64,000 nt of DNA from Gnetum montanum (Eukaryota; Streptophyta; Gnetopsida; Gnetales; Gnetaceae). The stretch is taken from assembly GCA_015680685.1 (NCBI GenBank), contig MNCI01000071.1:199898-263897 (forward strand), read 5' to 3'. The notes beneath the pieces are model-generated. The model searched no databases and was not told the DNA's origin. It saw only the letters and a list, made by a program, of their open reading frames with translations. Shown here piece by piece: positions 21,878 through 33,789 of the stretch. The first letter of the stretch is position 1. Each line of letters begins with the position of its first letter. The position numbers and the translations under genes are program-made.

Positions 21878-24800
21878 CAAATCCAAATTGTCCCTCTAAT
21901 GGAGTTCATAAACAAAACCACTCAAATACTAATAAATATTAATAATCTACAAAGGTAGTCTCTTGCAGCATATCCTTTAATTACTTGAGGTAGGTGTCTT
22001 TCTTATTAGGGTTATCAAACCTACAATCATACATAAAACATGTAACAATTAACAATTGTTTTAAATCATAGAAAAATTTTAAGTGCAACATACGAATGCA
22101 TATTAACTCATCTAGATATTGTAATATGAATCTTGGTAATACTAAATAGGCTATCAAATTAATAAGGATTCAACAAAAAATTGATATCAACAATGATTCA
22201 CTTATAGGAATGGTCCCTCCACAAGTGAGCTAGCTCTTTTCACTCAATCCCCTACTCTCATCTATAATCATCTTAATGTCTAGGTCCTCATGGATTACAC
22301 ACCTTAACAACCATGAGTTGATGCCTATGTTGATCTCCTCAAATGTGTGAGAGAATATTCATAATAGAAGTAAAATCCACATTAACATGTGAAAGTGCTC
22401 CAGATAGAACTCAAGAAATCATGCTATACTAGGTCTAACCCACATTTGCATATGATGAAGAGAGCTATCATCTAAGATCAAGACTGCTCTAAACCCTTCC
22501 TGGCTTATTTCTTGTATCATAAACTAAGAAATACATGGGATAGGTACTAGAAATCTTAGCCTTGACTTATCCTTGCATAACAAGTATCAAATACAGAGTT
22601 AGTTTCACATGATAAAATTTTAAATTTTAACATTAAATTTAAAATAGTAAGTACTCATCAAAATTTTAGAACTAAGCATTTTACATCCTTACCCTTAGAA
22701 CATGATCTACAAAAAACCCAATAAAACTAAACAAATCAAAAAAGAAAAATATAAAATTGAACCTAAGTTGTATTAATCTTGCATCTAACAAAATATCATC
22801 CTTAAACCAAGCATAGATACATTCCTACCTAAAAACATGTGCAACATATCATCCATACCATGTTTTACATTTTCTCCCAAAACTAGCTATGTCTTGGCAA
22901 CACAATATGATGTAAGCATCACCTATCATGTAGTTAGTCATTTTTCTCTACATCTTCTTCCTCATACTTAGCTACCTTTCTTTCTTCCATGTAATGTGAC
23001 ATGAGCATTAAATTACCACATGACCAACCCAATACTTAACCATTTCCTTGTATCTTCCCCATCATAGTTAGCTATCCTTTCTTTCCTAGGCAATATGACA
23101 TGATGCAATGAAAGTGTCATGTCACCATATTACCTTCTCAATACTAGTCATTTATTTGCATATTCTTTCCTTGTGTCCCTATTTCCACATAAACATTCTC
23201 TCTTCTAGACCATGCAAGTGATGTTTTGTTAATGTCATGCATCATGGCCCAACATCCTTATACTCCTTATTAGAGAAATNCCATGATCATAAGAAAAGTA
23301 ATTCTAACCTTAATATTGTAGATCAAATGTCATACCCTAGAGGAGGGGTGAGTATGATGTCTCAATAAAAATAGTATAATCTACTCAAATCTAACAATAA
23401 CTAATCTTGCAAACATTAAAATAAAATTATATTATATGCATCTAATCTATGATAAGACTAAAATGTAACAAATAAATAAAATCAATATTGAACACCAAAT
23501 TTTATTATAGTTTGGCTTAGGTCTACTTGCATTCTGCAAGGCTATCCAAATCGCTTTAATCCTTGGGTTTCCTTTCAATCTTCAAATCCTTGAAAAAAAT
23601 GTTAGTTTCAACAGTTTTTTATCTTCCTTTGTACAATAAGGATTTTCAAGAAAAACTCTTTAAACTAGATCTCAAACTCCATGAAATTGAAATGAAGCTT
23701 TTGGAATTTCTCAATGGATTGAATTGCATCTAATACAAGTACAAATCATGTATGAGATATAGAGATTTTTTGCATAAGAATATAATAAGTATTTTTTATT
23801 TTTGAGGCTTTCTTACAAAAAATATTTTAAAGATCCACCACATCCTTTTTTTTTCCAATCTACTCTACTAATACTGATATACTGATCATTATCGAACAAT
23901 CCATCTCCACCTATGGATCAATGGCCATGAGAGCTATGATGTCCTTGGAAGACATTTTACATTAGGAGGAAAATGATAATAGTTTCTCTTTAATTCTTTT
24001 TTTATCTCATAATTTTTTAGGGGATTTTTATATTTTTATATTTTTATCATTTTTCCCAATAGGTTGAACTCATATGAAGTTAGTTGATCTATTCCTAGAT
24101 CAAGCAATCTTAAGCTTTATTCAGCAAAACTTCAACTCTTGGTGTGGTCATATGACTTGATCTCATGCATTTAAAACTAGGTGACTTTCATTGGATATTT
24201 GTTTTGGGTTATGCAATCTTAAGAATGTTTCTTTTTTTATGCTCTAAACTTTTCATCAATTGGGTCAATTGATCTTAAGAGTGATGTATTTTTTTCCATC
24301 TAATCTTTGCAAGCTTCCAAGTAGGTAAACCTTAGGCAAGGTTGATTGACCTAATATGTATGTATTTTTCTTTTATCTAAAATTGACTAGCTTTAGGGAA
24401 GATAAATCTTAAGTAGGATTAATTGACCATAGGATTGTTCTATCAACCTAAAGATTGCTAATTTTGAAAATAAGCTCTTATGTCAAAATCACCTTCTTTT
24501 GGAAGATGATAAATACCACAAGTACACCTAGTGGTAACTCAAATTGAAATGGCTATGTGAATTTTCAAGCTTCCTCTAAGTTTATAACTCCCTTTTCTTC
24601 TTTAGTTACTCCTTTTATGCTTACTCTTGTTTGAGATCTATAAAAAAACACAAATTGTTGCTTTCAAGGTACAAAAGTGACCTTGAAGAAGGGTCAGTTA
24701 ATGCCAAAATAACATACTTAAAGTATGAAATAGGATGCTCATAAATATCTCATATCACATGTTCAAAACCTTTAGAGAAGGTAACAATGAAGCCAAAAAC

Positions 24801-25099
24801 AAATACTACTTCAAAAGGGCACCTGAGATGAAAAATATGATCTATAGTGTAGCAACTGGAAAATTTAGTTATTGGAAAATCAAAAATCCCAAGTAGAATA
24901 GCTTTAACCCCAAATTCCAAGGGCCTCCAAAAATAGGATCTCAGGTGTTGTGCATGGTCTTGTTAATCACCCAAGGACTTACGAAGTATAAATAGGGGTA
25001 ATAAAAATAAAATGTGATGCAGATCTAACTTAAAATGTATGCATATAATAATACAAAATTATGCTAATTTACATAACAAACGAAACTATAAACTTTATT
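21878..25099. other. Anonymous non-coding DNA
   Basis: No frame or element that I can name. It includes direct repeats at 22,944-23,165 and an unresolved base at 23,280. The words 'gaggaggggtgagtatgatg' (23,341) and 'aacaccaaattttattatag' (23,493) look like ends of a dispersed plant repeat, without proof. Confidence 0.45.
22944..23165. repeat. Two degenerate direct repeats of about 105 bp
   Basis: Both units read CATCTTC..CATA.TTAGCTA.CCTTTCTTTCTT, then AATATGACATGA.., then TACC..ACAT or similar and CAATACT. The preceding segment (22,870-22,944) may be a third, weaker unit. Confidence 0.6.
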
Positions 25100-27360
25100 A
25101 TAATAAATATTGACAATAAAGAAGAGGTTGGGATGTGTACAAATGGTTCCTATGGTGCAAATGATGCACTTCAATGAGGGTTTGGAGTCTGTTGAAGTTA
25201 GTAGCTTTGGATACCACAATCAACTCCATGATCTAGATGCTCCATGACTTTTGAAATTGCAACACTTTGCTAGTCCCTTCACCAAATCTGCAACATTGGT
25301 AGTATAGGGGGTGAGATGTGTGGAGAATTTTGGGCCACAAGGGAGAGCCACACTAGAAGTCTTGATGTTCAGGTTGATCAACATTACCACAAAAATCTTA
25401 TACAATCTTAGGGGTCGAACAATGGTCCAAAAGGTTGTATTTTCCACATTGAGAATGCTTTGAAAGACTTGTGTTTGCAATGAATTCTCAAAGCTATGGA
25501 ATGCCAAAGTAGTGGAATCTCAAAAAAATTATGGAACCTTTTCATGATGTTCAAGCTTAGCTTATATAGGTTTCATGGTCACAATTTTTGCTGCAAATTT
25601 TTTTCCTAATTGCTAAGAGATTGATATCACATGTAGGTGTTGCAAGTTTCTAAATACAACATGATTTCCATTTATAGTAAATTTTGATACCCCCAAGGTA
25701 CCAAAGTGATTCAAGTTACTAAAAATAGAAAATGGGAAATTTACCAATGTTAGCTTCCTCCATCCACGTTGGCATTCCAAGAGCAAGGATGAGCCTGCAG
25801 GAGCCATGCTAGGTTGCATGGGTAATGCTAGGATTTGAGATCAATGCTAACGTTGTTGAGGCCATGTTGGAGCTACCAAATCAACTCTAGAGTTGCTAGA
25901 CCAATGCTGAGGCTATAAGAGCCAGACTGAGGATTCAGAAGCCATGCTAAGGCTATAGGAGCAATCTCCAAATGCTAAGCATAGGTGACTCTAGGGTGGC
26001 AAAGCTCATAATCCTCACAAAACCCACAAAGATACTAGTTTTGATAATCCAAAAGGCATTTTTATCCCTAGCCCAAATATAGACATAATATGACTTTTCC
26101 ACTTGGGATTGAAGTTATGACCACTTGTGAGGCATTTTTTAGCTCCAAAAGCTAAGGTATGAGAAATTGCTTCTTATGGATTACAATCTCCATATTTTAC
26201 AATGAAATTTTAGCCTCAAGTTTCATGGGGTAAATGTTACAATGCCAAAAAGATTACAACATGTGTTTCCTTGGTGGTGTTTCATTGGTTCCTCTTTGTT
26301 GGTGTCTTGAGGATTGACTTGAGAGACATTAAAAAAGAATACAAAATGCCAGTGTAGATCCATCACCAATGCTCCTACTCTACACTTGATTTAGTAGTGT
26401 CAAAACATGCCAAGAAGTGCTTATGATGATGGGATAAGGTTAGGGTAAGGGCTATCTTTTGGCTGTAGGGAAATAGTCACAAGGTTGATAGTGATTTCCA
26501 AATGTTGATGTCATGGCTATGATATGGCACTGACATGTTAATCAATCAATAAGTCTTCACACTTCATGTTTTGAAGTATTGGTCACTTGGTAATGCATTT
26601 GAGGAGCCAACATTTCACTCCAAGGTTTTCTTTGGCCATTAGGCTCCTCCCTTTGCATGTTTGGAGCCATCGATTTATCTTTTGGTCTTCATTGACCTCT
26701 CAAATTCTTGGTAGTTTTCTTCCCCAATTTTTTTATAGGGCAAAACCTTCATTGGGTTTTTTTGCCAAGACTAGGTTTGATTTTTTTTCCATCGAATAAG
26801 ATGTGTTATAGTTAATGGACTTGATGGTGGAGCATGATGAAGGAGATGTCAAATGGCCAAAGTGCATGTGTCAAACATTGATCACTATTATCACTTAAGG
26901 GTAAGGAAGGTTATAATTAGGCTATGAGGTTGGGCTTAAGGAATGGTAATAGGAGTGAAGTGGAATAAGTACTCTTAGCACAGTAGGATAAACTCATCAC
27001 ATCTTGCACATCGAGGTCACATAGTGACTTGCTATTATAATGAGTTACATCTTTGCGATGAATCTAGGCTCCATCCTGTAAGCATAACTCCAAGAAAATA
27101 AGAAATAAGACAAAGAAAATACATTGTTACATGATAATGCATAAGATCATATAAAATGATTAGTAAACTAGCCTTCCATAGGTTACCATCATTACAACAT
27201 AGGAAAATCTATGTGATGTGCATCAAATTTACAAAGTTCTACAATTCATTCATTGTGCCAAACAAGGAGAGAGAGATAGAGCATGCAGGCTCACTTGTTG
27301 TCAATCATCAAAGTCATCAACATCAATCATTCGTTGCAACCTATTAACAATGATAAATAA
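25100..27360. other. Anonymous non-coding DNA
   Basis: Short ORFs (for example 25,220-25,507 minus, 95 codons) show no known domain or composition bias. Words such as GCCATGCTAGG and CAATGCTAACG at 25,800-25,960 resemble the core of the array at 28.2-29.9 kb. Confidence 0.4.
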
Positions 27361-27373
27361 CACTACAAGAAAA
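27361..27373 (+). mobile_element. Possible CACTA-transposon terminus
   Basis: CACTACAAGAAAA matches the well-known end sequence of plant CACTA (En/Spm) transposons. I found no partner TTTTCTTGTAGTG to the right within the window, so it could be a solitary end or chance. Confidence 0.3.
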
Positions 27374-28199
27374 CATGTGAGTGTTAGACATGATTAGGGC
27401 TATGTGATGGCTTTAATGTTGCATAGCAAGGATTTGTTGATGTCATGAGAAGGCTTAAGTTCTAGTGAGGAAATTGGTTTTAGGTGCTTTCTCCTCACCA
27501 TCATGGTCTAGATGGGAAGTTTTACTAAGGGATCCTCCATGATGTTTCTAGCTTCAAGGTCAATGGTCATCAAGCTACTTCAGGGTGTTATGGCTAAATA
27601 GTATAATGGTTTCATGCTTAAGGTTTGGATATTTAAGATTAACTTGGTCTAACAACATTACAAGAGGGACTTATTTAGGCATTAAGGTCTATCAAATCTA
27701 CTTACTTATTCTCCTGGCTCATTCCTTCATGACAACTTAAGCACATCAAGTGGCACCTATGTGATATAATGGTTAAATAATGTCAAAACAATGTAAAATA
27801 CTCTAGTGATAATGCCTAGATGAGTTAAAACACATTACATCAATGGTCAGACAAGGTCTAAGCATGATTAACAAATGCTATGAGGTATGAGTTAAAGACA
27901 GTGTAAGGTCAAACATGGTCAACTATGAATACATTTTGCCATTTTTAGGCCTTGGTAGGCCATATGATGGTTGAATGGTTATAATAAAGGTCAACAATGT
28001 AAAACAAGGTCAAATTGAGATACCACATAGTGAATCAAGGCCAAATTAGTCAAAGTGGAAAAATGTGTGATAAAACAAGGGAAATACTAGTTAAAAGGGT
28101 TATATTTTGCAAATTGTAAACCTTAGTGGACCATGGTAAGGGGCTACAATGCTGACAAGTGAGTTTGGGCACTTGTGAAGGCTATTTTGGGTTAAAATG
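27374..28199. other. Unassigned stretch before the tandem array
   Basis: Non-coding. Repeated words such as aaacaaggtcaa and atggtcaa occur, but no clear unit length. Confidence 0.35.
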
Positions 28200-29870
28200 A
28201 AGGTTTTTCTGGGCATCCATGCTAGAGCCATGCTGGCTCGCATGGGTGAGGTGATTGCTAGCATTGGTAGGATGGTTATATGATTTCTCATGCTAATTTT
28301 GATTTCTTTTGGACTCTCGATGGTCTGTAAGATCAATGTAGTGGCTAAGGAAGAAAATTTGTTGATTCTAAAATTGATTTGACTCTTTGAAAATCATAAA
28401 TGAAGCTTGGAACTACCATCCATGCTAGAGCAATGCTAGACAGTGTGGCCCTAGTGTGAGTGCAAGAGAAAACCAAATTTATGGCATCCAAAGGGTCAAA
28501 ATTGATGTCTCATGGACTTCTTAGGGTAGTGTAGGGTCACAATTGTTAAAATTGATCATTTTGAAGATCAAAATTTGTAATAAAAGTGATTTTTGAGGCC
28601 TTACACTCTAGAGCCATCCTAGCCAACATGGATAGCTTAGCCTTGGTGATTATAGGATCAAAAAAAGGTTAAATTTAAACTAAATCTAAGGTTTTGTAGT
28701 TGTATGCTTCCACAATCAAGTTTTAAGGCTATTTGATGAGTGTTTTGCTAGTAGAACCTTGTTGGGGACCTTACCTATGTTGGGGCCACACTAGCCAGCA
28801 TGACTCCAATGCCCGTCAATGTGGATACAATTGATTTTTTGTCCCTAGTTGGGTTTTAGTGGCAAGTTGACCAAGTTTTCAAGTCTCTAGGGTTGCTAGT
28901 AGCCATATTTGAGGTTTAGGTTTGCAACTATCCATGTTTGATGGTTATTTGAGCTTTAGTATGGTTATATCCCCTTAGCCACATTGGGTAGCATTTCTCT
29001 AGCATGGGTGAGGGGGTCTGATGGGTTTTTATGGTTGAAATAAGGCTAAATTATCATTAGTTTAGGGTCTTAAGATCCTAGGCTCTACTAAGCTAAGTTT
29101 TAGGCTTTTTGGTCTATTGAAGTACTTTTAGAAAAAGTAAAAAACCTTAACTACATAGGAGCCACACTAGCCAACATGGCAATAGCCTTCCCTAGTGTGG
29201 CTAGATTGGAGTACTAACTTTTGATGACATTTGGCATTAAATCAACCAAGTATTCAAGTTCCTAGTGTTGTAGATGTTGATAGCTAAGATTTGGCATCAA
29301 ATCAACAACTTTGAAGGCTCTTTGATATTTTTTGTGGTCATCCCCCTCTAGGCCATGCTAGCTAGTGTGGCCCTAGCATGGATGGAGGGGGGATGGTAGC
29401 TTTTTACCATTTTAGCTTGTTTCTTGGCATATGATGGCTTTTGGAGGCTTAGTAGGGTTCTAGGATCAAAGTAGTGAAAGTTGGAGTTAATTTGATGCAC
29501 TTATGAGCTCTCCATGAGCTCTTTTCAAGGCACCCATGTTGGCCAATGTGGGTGGAGCCTACCCCAACATGGATAAGTAATCATTGGTTAAGTTTGACTA
29601 GTTTTTACTTGATTTGTAGTCACCTAACACTCTGGGAAGATCTTAGGATCGAAGGGGTGAGTTTTTAGCCCATTTGGTGTATTAATGAGTTTTTATAAGT
29701 CATTCCTAGGGTACCCACACCAGACCATGCTAGCCAGCATGGGTCAAGGATTCCTCAACATGGGCATGGGGGTTGGCACTAAATTTAGCCTATTTTTATT
29801 TAATTTTGGATACCAAGGACTCTAAGAAGGTGAGAAGGTTATGATATGTCAAACGGAAGGTGTTGATGCA
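28200..29870. repeat. Divergent tandem array, nine units of about 188 bp
   Basis: A core related to CCATGCTAGCCAGCATGG recurs near 28,217, 28,420, 28,613, 28,785, 28,978, 29,161, 29,352, 29,541 and 29,724. Spacings are 172-203 bp. Between cores each unit carries GGGTC/TTAGGATC-like and ATTTGATG/TTTT-rich segments. In unit six the core is an inverted repeat with arms GCCACACTAG (29,161-29,170) and CTAGTGTGGC (29,192-29,201). Units are strongly diverged, so the array is old. Confidence 0.7.
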
Positions 29871-31830
29871 TAAAATTTCGACACACCAACACTGGGAAAG
29901 AAAACTCGTTTAAAGAGACTATTGCATGGGGTGCCTCCTATATGGGTATAGAAACGTGGGAATAGTGAGGGCCATGTGATGTTAGAAAAGAAAATTAAAA
30001 TGAAAAATCAAAGAGCCACCAGGGAGGAAGACTTTGACTGCTACCGAAGAAAAAGAGAGAAAAATAGTGAGATGCACCCAGGAACCACCCACTATATGTA
30101 CGTCACCATCATTGTTACGATCGCCACAGTGGCCTCGAGAGCTCTCCTACCTATCATATGGACCGAGAGGGAGGAAAGAGGTGCTAGCATTGTCTACCAT
30201 GCATGTGCCAATTGGGGAGAGATAGAAGGTTGCTTTCTGTACCATAACAAGAAAAGAAGAAACCACCGCCTATTGGTTTCCTGGTTGGCCGTTGTGCTAC
30301 CGTAACACAACTGTCTGCTGTTGTGCCAGAAAAATAAACAGGGAATTCACCGGAGAGAGAAAACAAAACCTCACTCTCCCCATGGATCCTGCACATGTCA
30401 ACGTGCAGGTGCGCAGCAAAAACGCCAAGGGAAGAGTCACTGACTGCTAATAACGCGCTGTCTAACGCCGCTACCATGTGTAGTCTAATAGCGTGCCTTC
30501 TTGCTCTAGCGCTGAGCTCGTGCGGTGTCTACATTGTTGTCTACTGCTGACTGTCATTGGAACCCTGCGGTGCTGCTGCAACCACCGTCGTTTGGAAAGC
30601 CCACACCTGCACCACCACCGTCGTTCGTTCGGAAAGCCCGCACCTGCGCAGCAGTTACAACCACGTCTCACATTGGTTGTTGCGCTCTGACCTCCACACA
30701 CATGTTTTTGGTTTTTTGCTATTTCATCACTTAATTGCAGGATTCGCAGGCCTTTGCCACGGTTTGTATGATGACCACAATCTCTATCCGCTTGTGCGGC
30801 TGCATTTGTTTTGTTTGTTAGCTGTAGATGGCCTGTGAGCTCCTGTTTTAGCTCCTGCAATAATAAACTAAATAGTAACGCACCAACTGAAATCAGAAAT
30901 TTTGGTTGCTTATAGTTAACATGTTTTTTTGTGTGCATGCACAGAAACAGCCCCATCATAGAGTCCAGTATTTTGTTTTATTTTGTTGTTTGGGCTCATC
31001 ATATAACCCGTGTTTGAATATCTGGATGCCATCTGCTCCCACAAAATGACAAATCGTATGGCGCAACTGGAATACCTTGTTCTCAATCTGTATAGTTGCT
31101 CGACTAGAAATGTTCTGTTCTTTGAGTCAAGTGAAATTTTGGCCATCTTCTTCCAATTTTGCAATCTCATGTTATACATTTTGGAAATAACAACCGTATA
31201 AAGTCACTTGGAGATTCGATTCTCAACACGTGAAGTGGGGTCTCAAAAGTTTCAGTGACCAAAATGCCTAGCGTGGGTGAGGCTGGCACGAACAGAAGGT
31301 TAATTTTAGTGTCTCACGGTCACACACCATCCAACCATGTTGGACCAAGACACAGGTGCTTGCGTGAAGTTAGCGTACATGAACTGACTGTCTCACATGG
31401 AATTCATGTGAGCGAAGGACTGAGCTACCAGCTAGTCGCCAAAATCACCGGCATGGTTACCGGTTTCAGCTTCAACTACCTGCATCTCCCGTAGGCCAGC
31501 AAGGATTTGCCGATTACGACAACCAAGTTGGCCAGCATACTAGCAGCTACGATGGCTGTTCGCAGAGGCCAAGCTAAAGTTTTTTTTACCACCATTTTTC
31601 TCGGCAGAGTTTTCAGGGTGTGTGCCTTCAAATGGCAAAGGAGGAAAGCGGGAATGGTGCAGTGGGTAGGATGAGGTGCTGTGTGTAATGCGGGCTTGTG
31701 TGGCCCTTAGTGGGACCTATGTCACATATTGCTGGGTGTGCGCGGCCTCCTTTCACAGTCCAGGCGAGCATCGTGGATGGCCAGTAGTGGCAATGACAGG
31801 CGCAGGGTAAAAAGCAGCAGTGGATGTAAG
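29871..31830. other. CG-rich block without recognised gene
   Basis: GC content and CG dinucleotides rise sharply. I count 20 CG between 30,421 and 30,690, against about four in a similar length of decayed gag at 49,000-49,270. Overlapping ORFs on both strands (30,471-30,959 minus, 162 codons; 30,557-30,838 plus, 93 codons) show no domain. AATTGCAG|GATTC at 30,735-30,746 and GCATGCACAG|AAAC near 30,943 resemble 3' splice sites. It could be a young or unmethylated insertion, the 5' end of a gene, or a fragment of foreign origin. Confidence 0.5.
30581..30647. repeat. Imperfect tandem duplication of about 34 bp
   Basis: ACCACCGTCGTTTGGAAAGC plus CCACACCTGC is followed by a second copy with TTCG inserted and CCGCACCTGC at its end. 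Confidence 0.8.
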
Positions 31831-31837
31831 ATTTTGT

Positions 31838-31994
31838 CAGTGTGTAAAATACAACAAATTTAATGTAAGCTTTGGTTATGATAGGTCACTTCTTCCTAGT
31901 TTATTTTGATGTAATTTATAGGGTTACAACAAATTTTAAATGGTGTGTAAAATACAATTAAATGTAAGTCCTATTTATTATGGTAGATCACTTC
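31838..31994. repeat. Direct repeat of about 55 bp, offset 103 bp
   Basis: GTGTGTAAAATACAAC...TTAATGTAAG..T....TTATGATAGGTCACTTC recurs as GGTGTGTAAAATACAATTAAATGTAAG ... TTATGGTAGATCACTTC. Confidence 0.75.
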
Positions 31995-32384
31995 AACAAG
32001 ACATGTCATAAATGTGACTTAGTATGGAAGCCTCTTGCCTAATAAGATAATGAGTTAGCAACTTGAGCCACATATTATTAGTACTTAGGTATTATCACAT
32101 TCTTTTCAAGTTATTTTAAAGTATTATATTGGCTGTATCTTTTAGGGGTGTACTAATAGTCAAATTGTTTTATGTGCTTTAGTGGCAATGTAAAAATATA
32201 TGTTGAAAAACATGCTCAAGAAACAATAAAAATATAGGTTTAAAGACCATGTTATCAAGTAGACAACTAGCCAAGAACTACATTAAGTAGATAATTGTTT
32301 GTGCTTTAATTTGCTCTAAGTGGCTTTATGTTCTAATAGCTTTAATGTTTTACTTGGCTATAGGCTTCCAATGTTGACAATAAT
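31995..32384. other. Short unassigned flank of TE-4
   Basis: AT-rich, no feature seen. Ends in ATAAT just before the LTR. Confidence 0.4.
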
Positions 32385-33230
32385 TGATAAGTGGCGAGGT
32401 ACCCCCTATAGTCAACCATATGAATACGAGTGTAACACGTGCGATTTGGTCAAACTCTGCAGACTAAGTGCCTACACGCCTCATGGAACACTTAAGGTTA
32501 ATTATTTGTTGTCTTCCTAAACTTACTTGTATTTGTCACGGTGTATGGTTAAGTAAGTCTGAGGTATATGATTTTTACAGCCTTTTCTATTTTATCTCCT
32601 ATGCTAGTGAGGTGAAGGGTTGAAGAGACTAATTACTAACTTTAACTAACTAACTAAGTCTGAATTAACCTAGCATCAGCATCCGTTCCCACTTACCATT
32701 CACACCCTGAACCAATGCAACTGTGGTTACCAAATGCTAGTCGTTGCTGGGATCACCACGCATAACGCACATGCTCGAAGTGGTCATACTGAGGCACTTA
32801 ACTAGGAGAGAAGGGTTGAGAGAGACTTAATAACTAATAAGCATTTAAATGATAAATAGTAAATAACAATAAATAAAAGTCCTAATTAGCCTATTCCATG
32901 CACTGCAAGGTTTATCCAAGAAGTTCGTCTTTATTTCCGTACACAAACTTGTGTTTAGGTACAATGTTTGCTCGAATAAAGATCTATTCACTTTGGAGCT
33001 CCTACTACAGGCACATGGAAAATATTTTATATCTGGCAAGGTAAAATTGCCAGAGTTTCCCTAAGGATCTAGATCTAGATGAGAAACAAAGGGAGAGCTG
33101 CCTCTTATTTATAGATTTGGCGACGGACCACGATATCACGTACGCGATATCACGGAGGATGATTCGATATTGCGTATGTGATATCGCGAGGGATGCAATA
33201 TTGTGATGGCCGCGATATCGCATCCCATCA
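32385..33230 (-). repeat. 3' LTR of TE-4
   Basis: 846 bp, tgataagtgg to catcccatca on the plus strand. TATA box on the minus strand at 33,106-33,114. Palindromic GATATCGCG array at 33,125-33,230. Confidence 0.93.
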
Positions 33231-33247
33231 TACCCCCATGACTAAAT
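33231..33247 (-). other. Polypurine tract of TE-4
   Basis: Minus strand ATTTAGTCATGGGGGTA abuts TGATGGG, the first bases of the LTR. Confidence 0.8.
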
Positions 33248-33399
33248 AAAAACTCATCCTCGAGTTCCTTATAATAATATTGGGAATGTATGGGATTATT
33301 GACTCAAATGGAACTAATGGGATGACATGTGAATGGATCATCATTACAAGATAACAAAACTGGTGTTCATGACAACAAGAGTGAACACCTTATTACATT

Positions 33400-33591
33400 G
33401 ACATCAGGCCTTATTTGGCAGCTTGAGAAAGAGAGAGAGAAAGAAGTTTTGTTGTTGCCAATACCAAGATTGCACCTTTCATTGTCCATCCGTAAGCGCA
33501 TCATCGATCTTGTTCCTTGCATAGCTACTTTCAGCACTGCTCCATTCTATGTGTTCCTTCTAGATCCAATCCATTGTTGCATGATTGCCAT
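33400..33591 (-). pseudogene. Short ORF remnant in env position of TE-4
   Basis: Homologue of the TE-3 frame at 15,969: MAIMQQWIGSRRNT, then a stop, then AMQGTRSMM and MDNERCNLGIG. Sequence similarity between the two copies extends through the whole 61-codon frame. No known domain. Confidence 0.4.
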
Positions 33592-33773
33592 ATGCACACA
33601 CAACACAATCTTTATATTAGCAAGGGCAAATGAATTTTAATGCAGTTGATACCTTACTTCGGTGAAAGGTCCATTGGTTGAGTTGTGGTATGGTTGATAC
33701 GGGTCTTGAGATATAATATTGATGACTACTGAACGTGTAGGGGTTAGGAGAAAATTGAAAAAATTAGGCCCCG

Positions 33774-33789
33774 TACCCCCATGACTAAT
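33774..33789 (-). other. Internal polypurine-tract copy in TE-4 (middle)
   Basis: Minus strand ATTAGTCATGGGGGTACG, 12 or more bases identical to the tract next to the LTR. TE-6 has the same at 55,838-55,852. Confidence 0.7.

Noticed and set aside
25220-25507. 95-codon minus-strand ORF
   Set aside because: No motif, no neighbouring homologous frame, length within chance.
30471-30959. 162-codon minus-strand ORF in the CG-rich block
   Set aside because: No domain. Overlapping open frames on both strands are expected in GC-rich DNA. Kept only as a note under the block.
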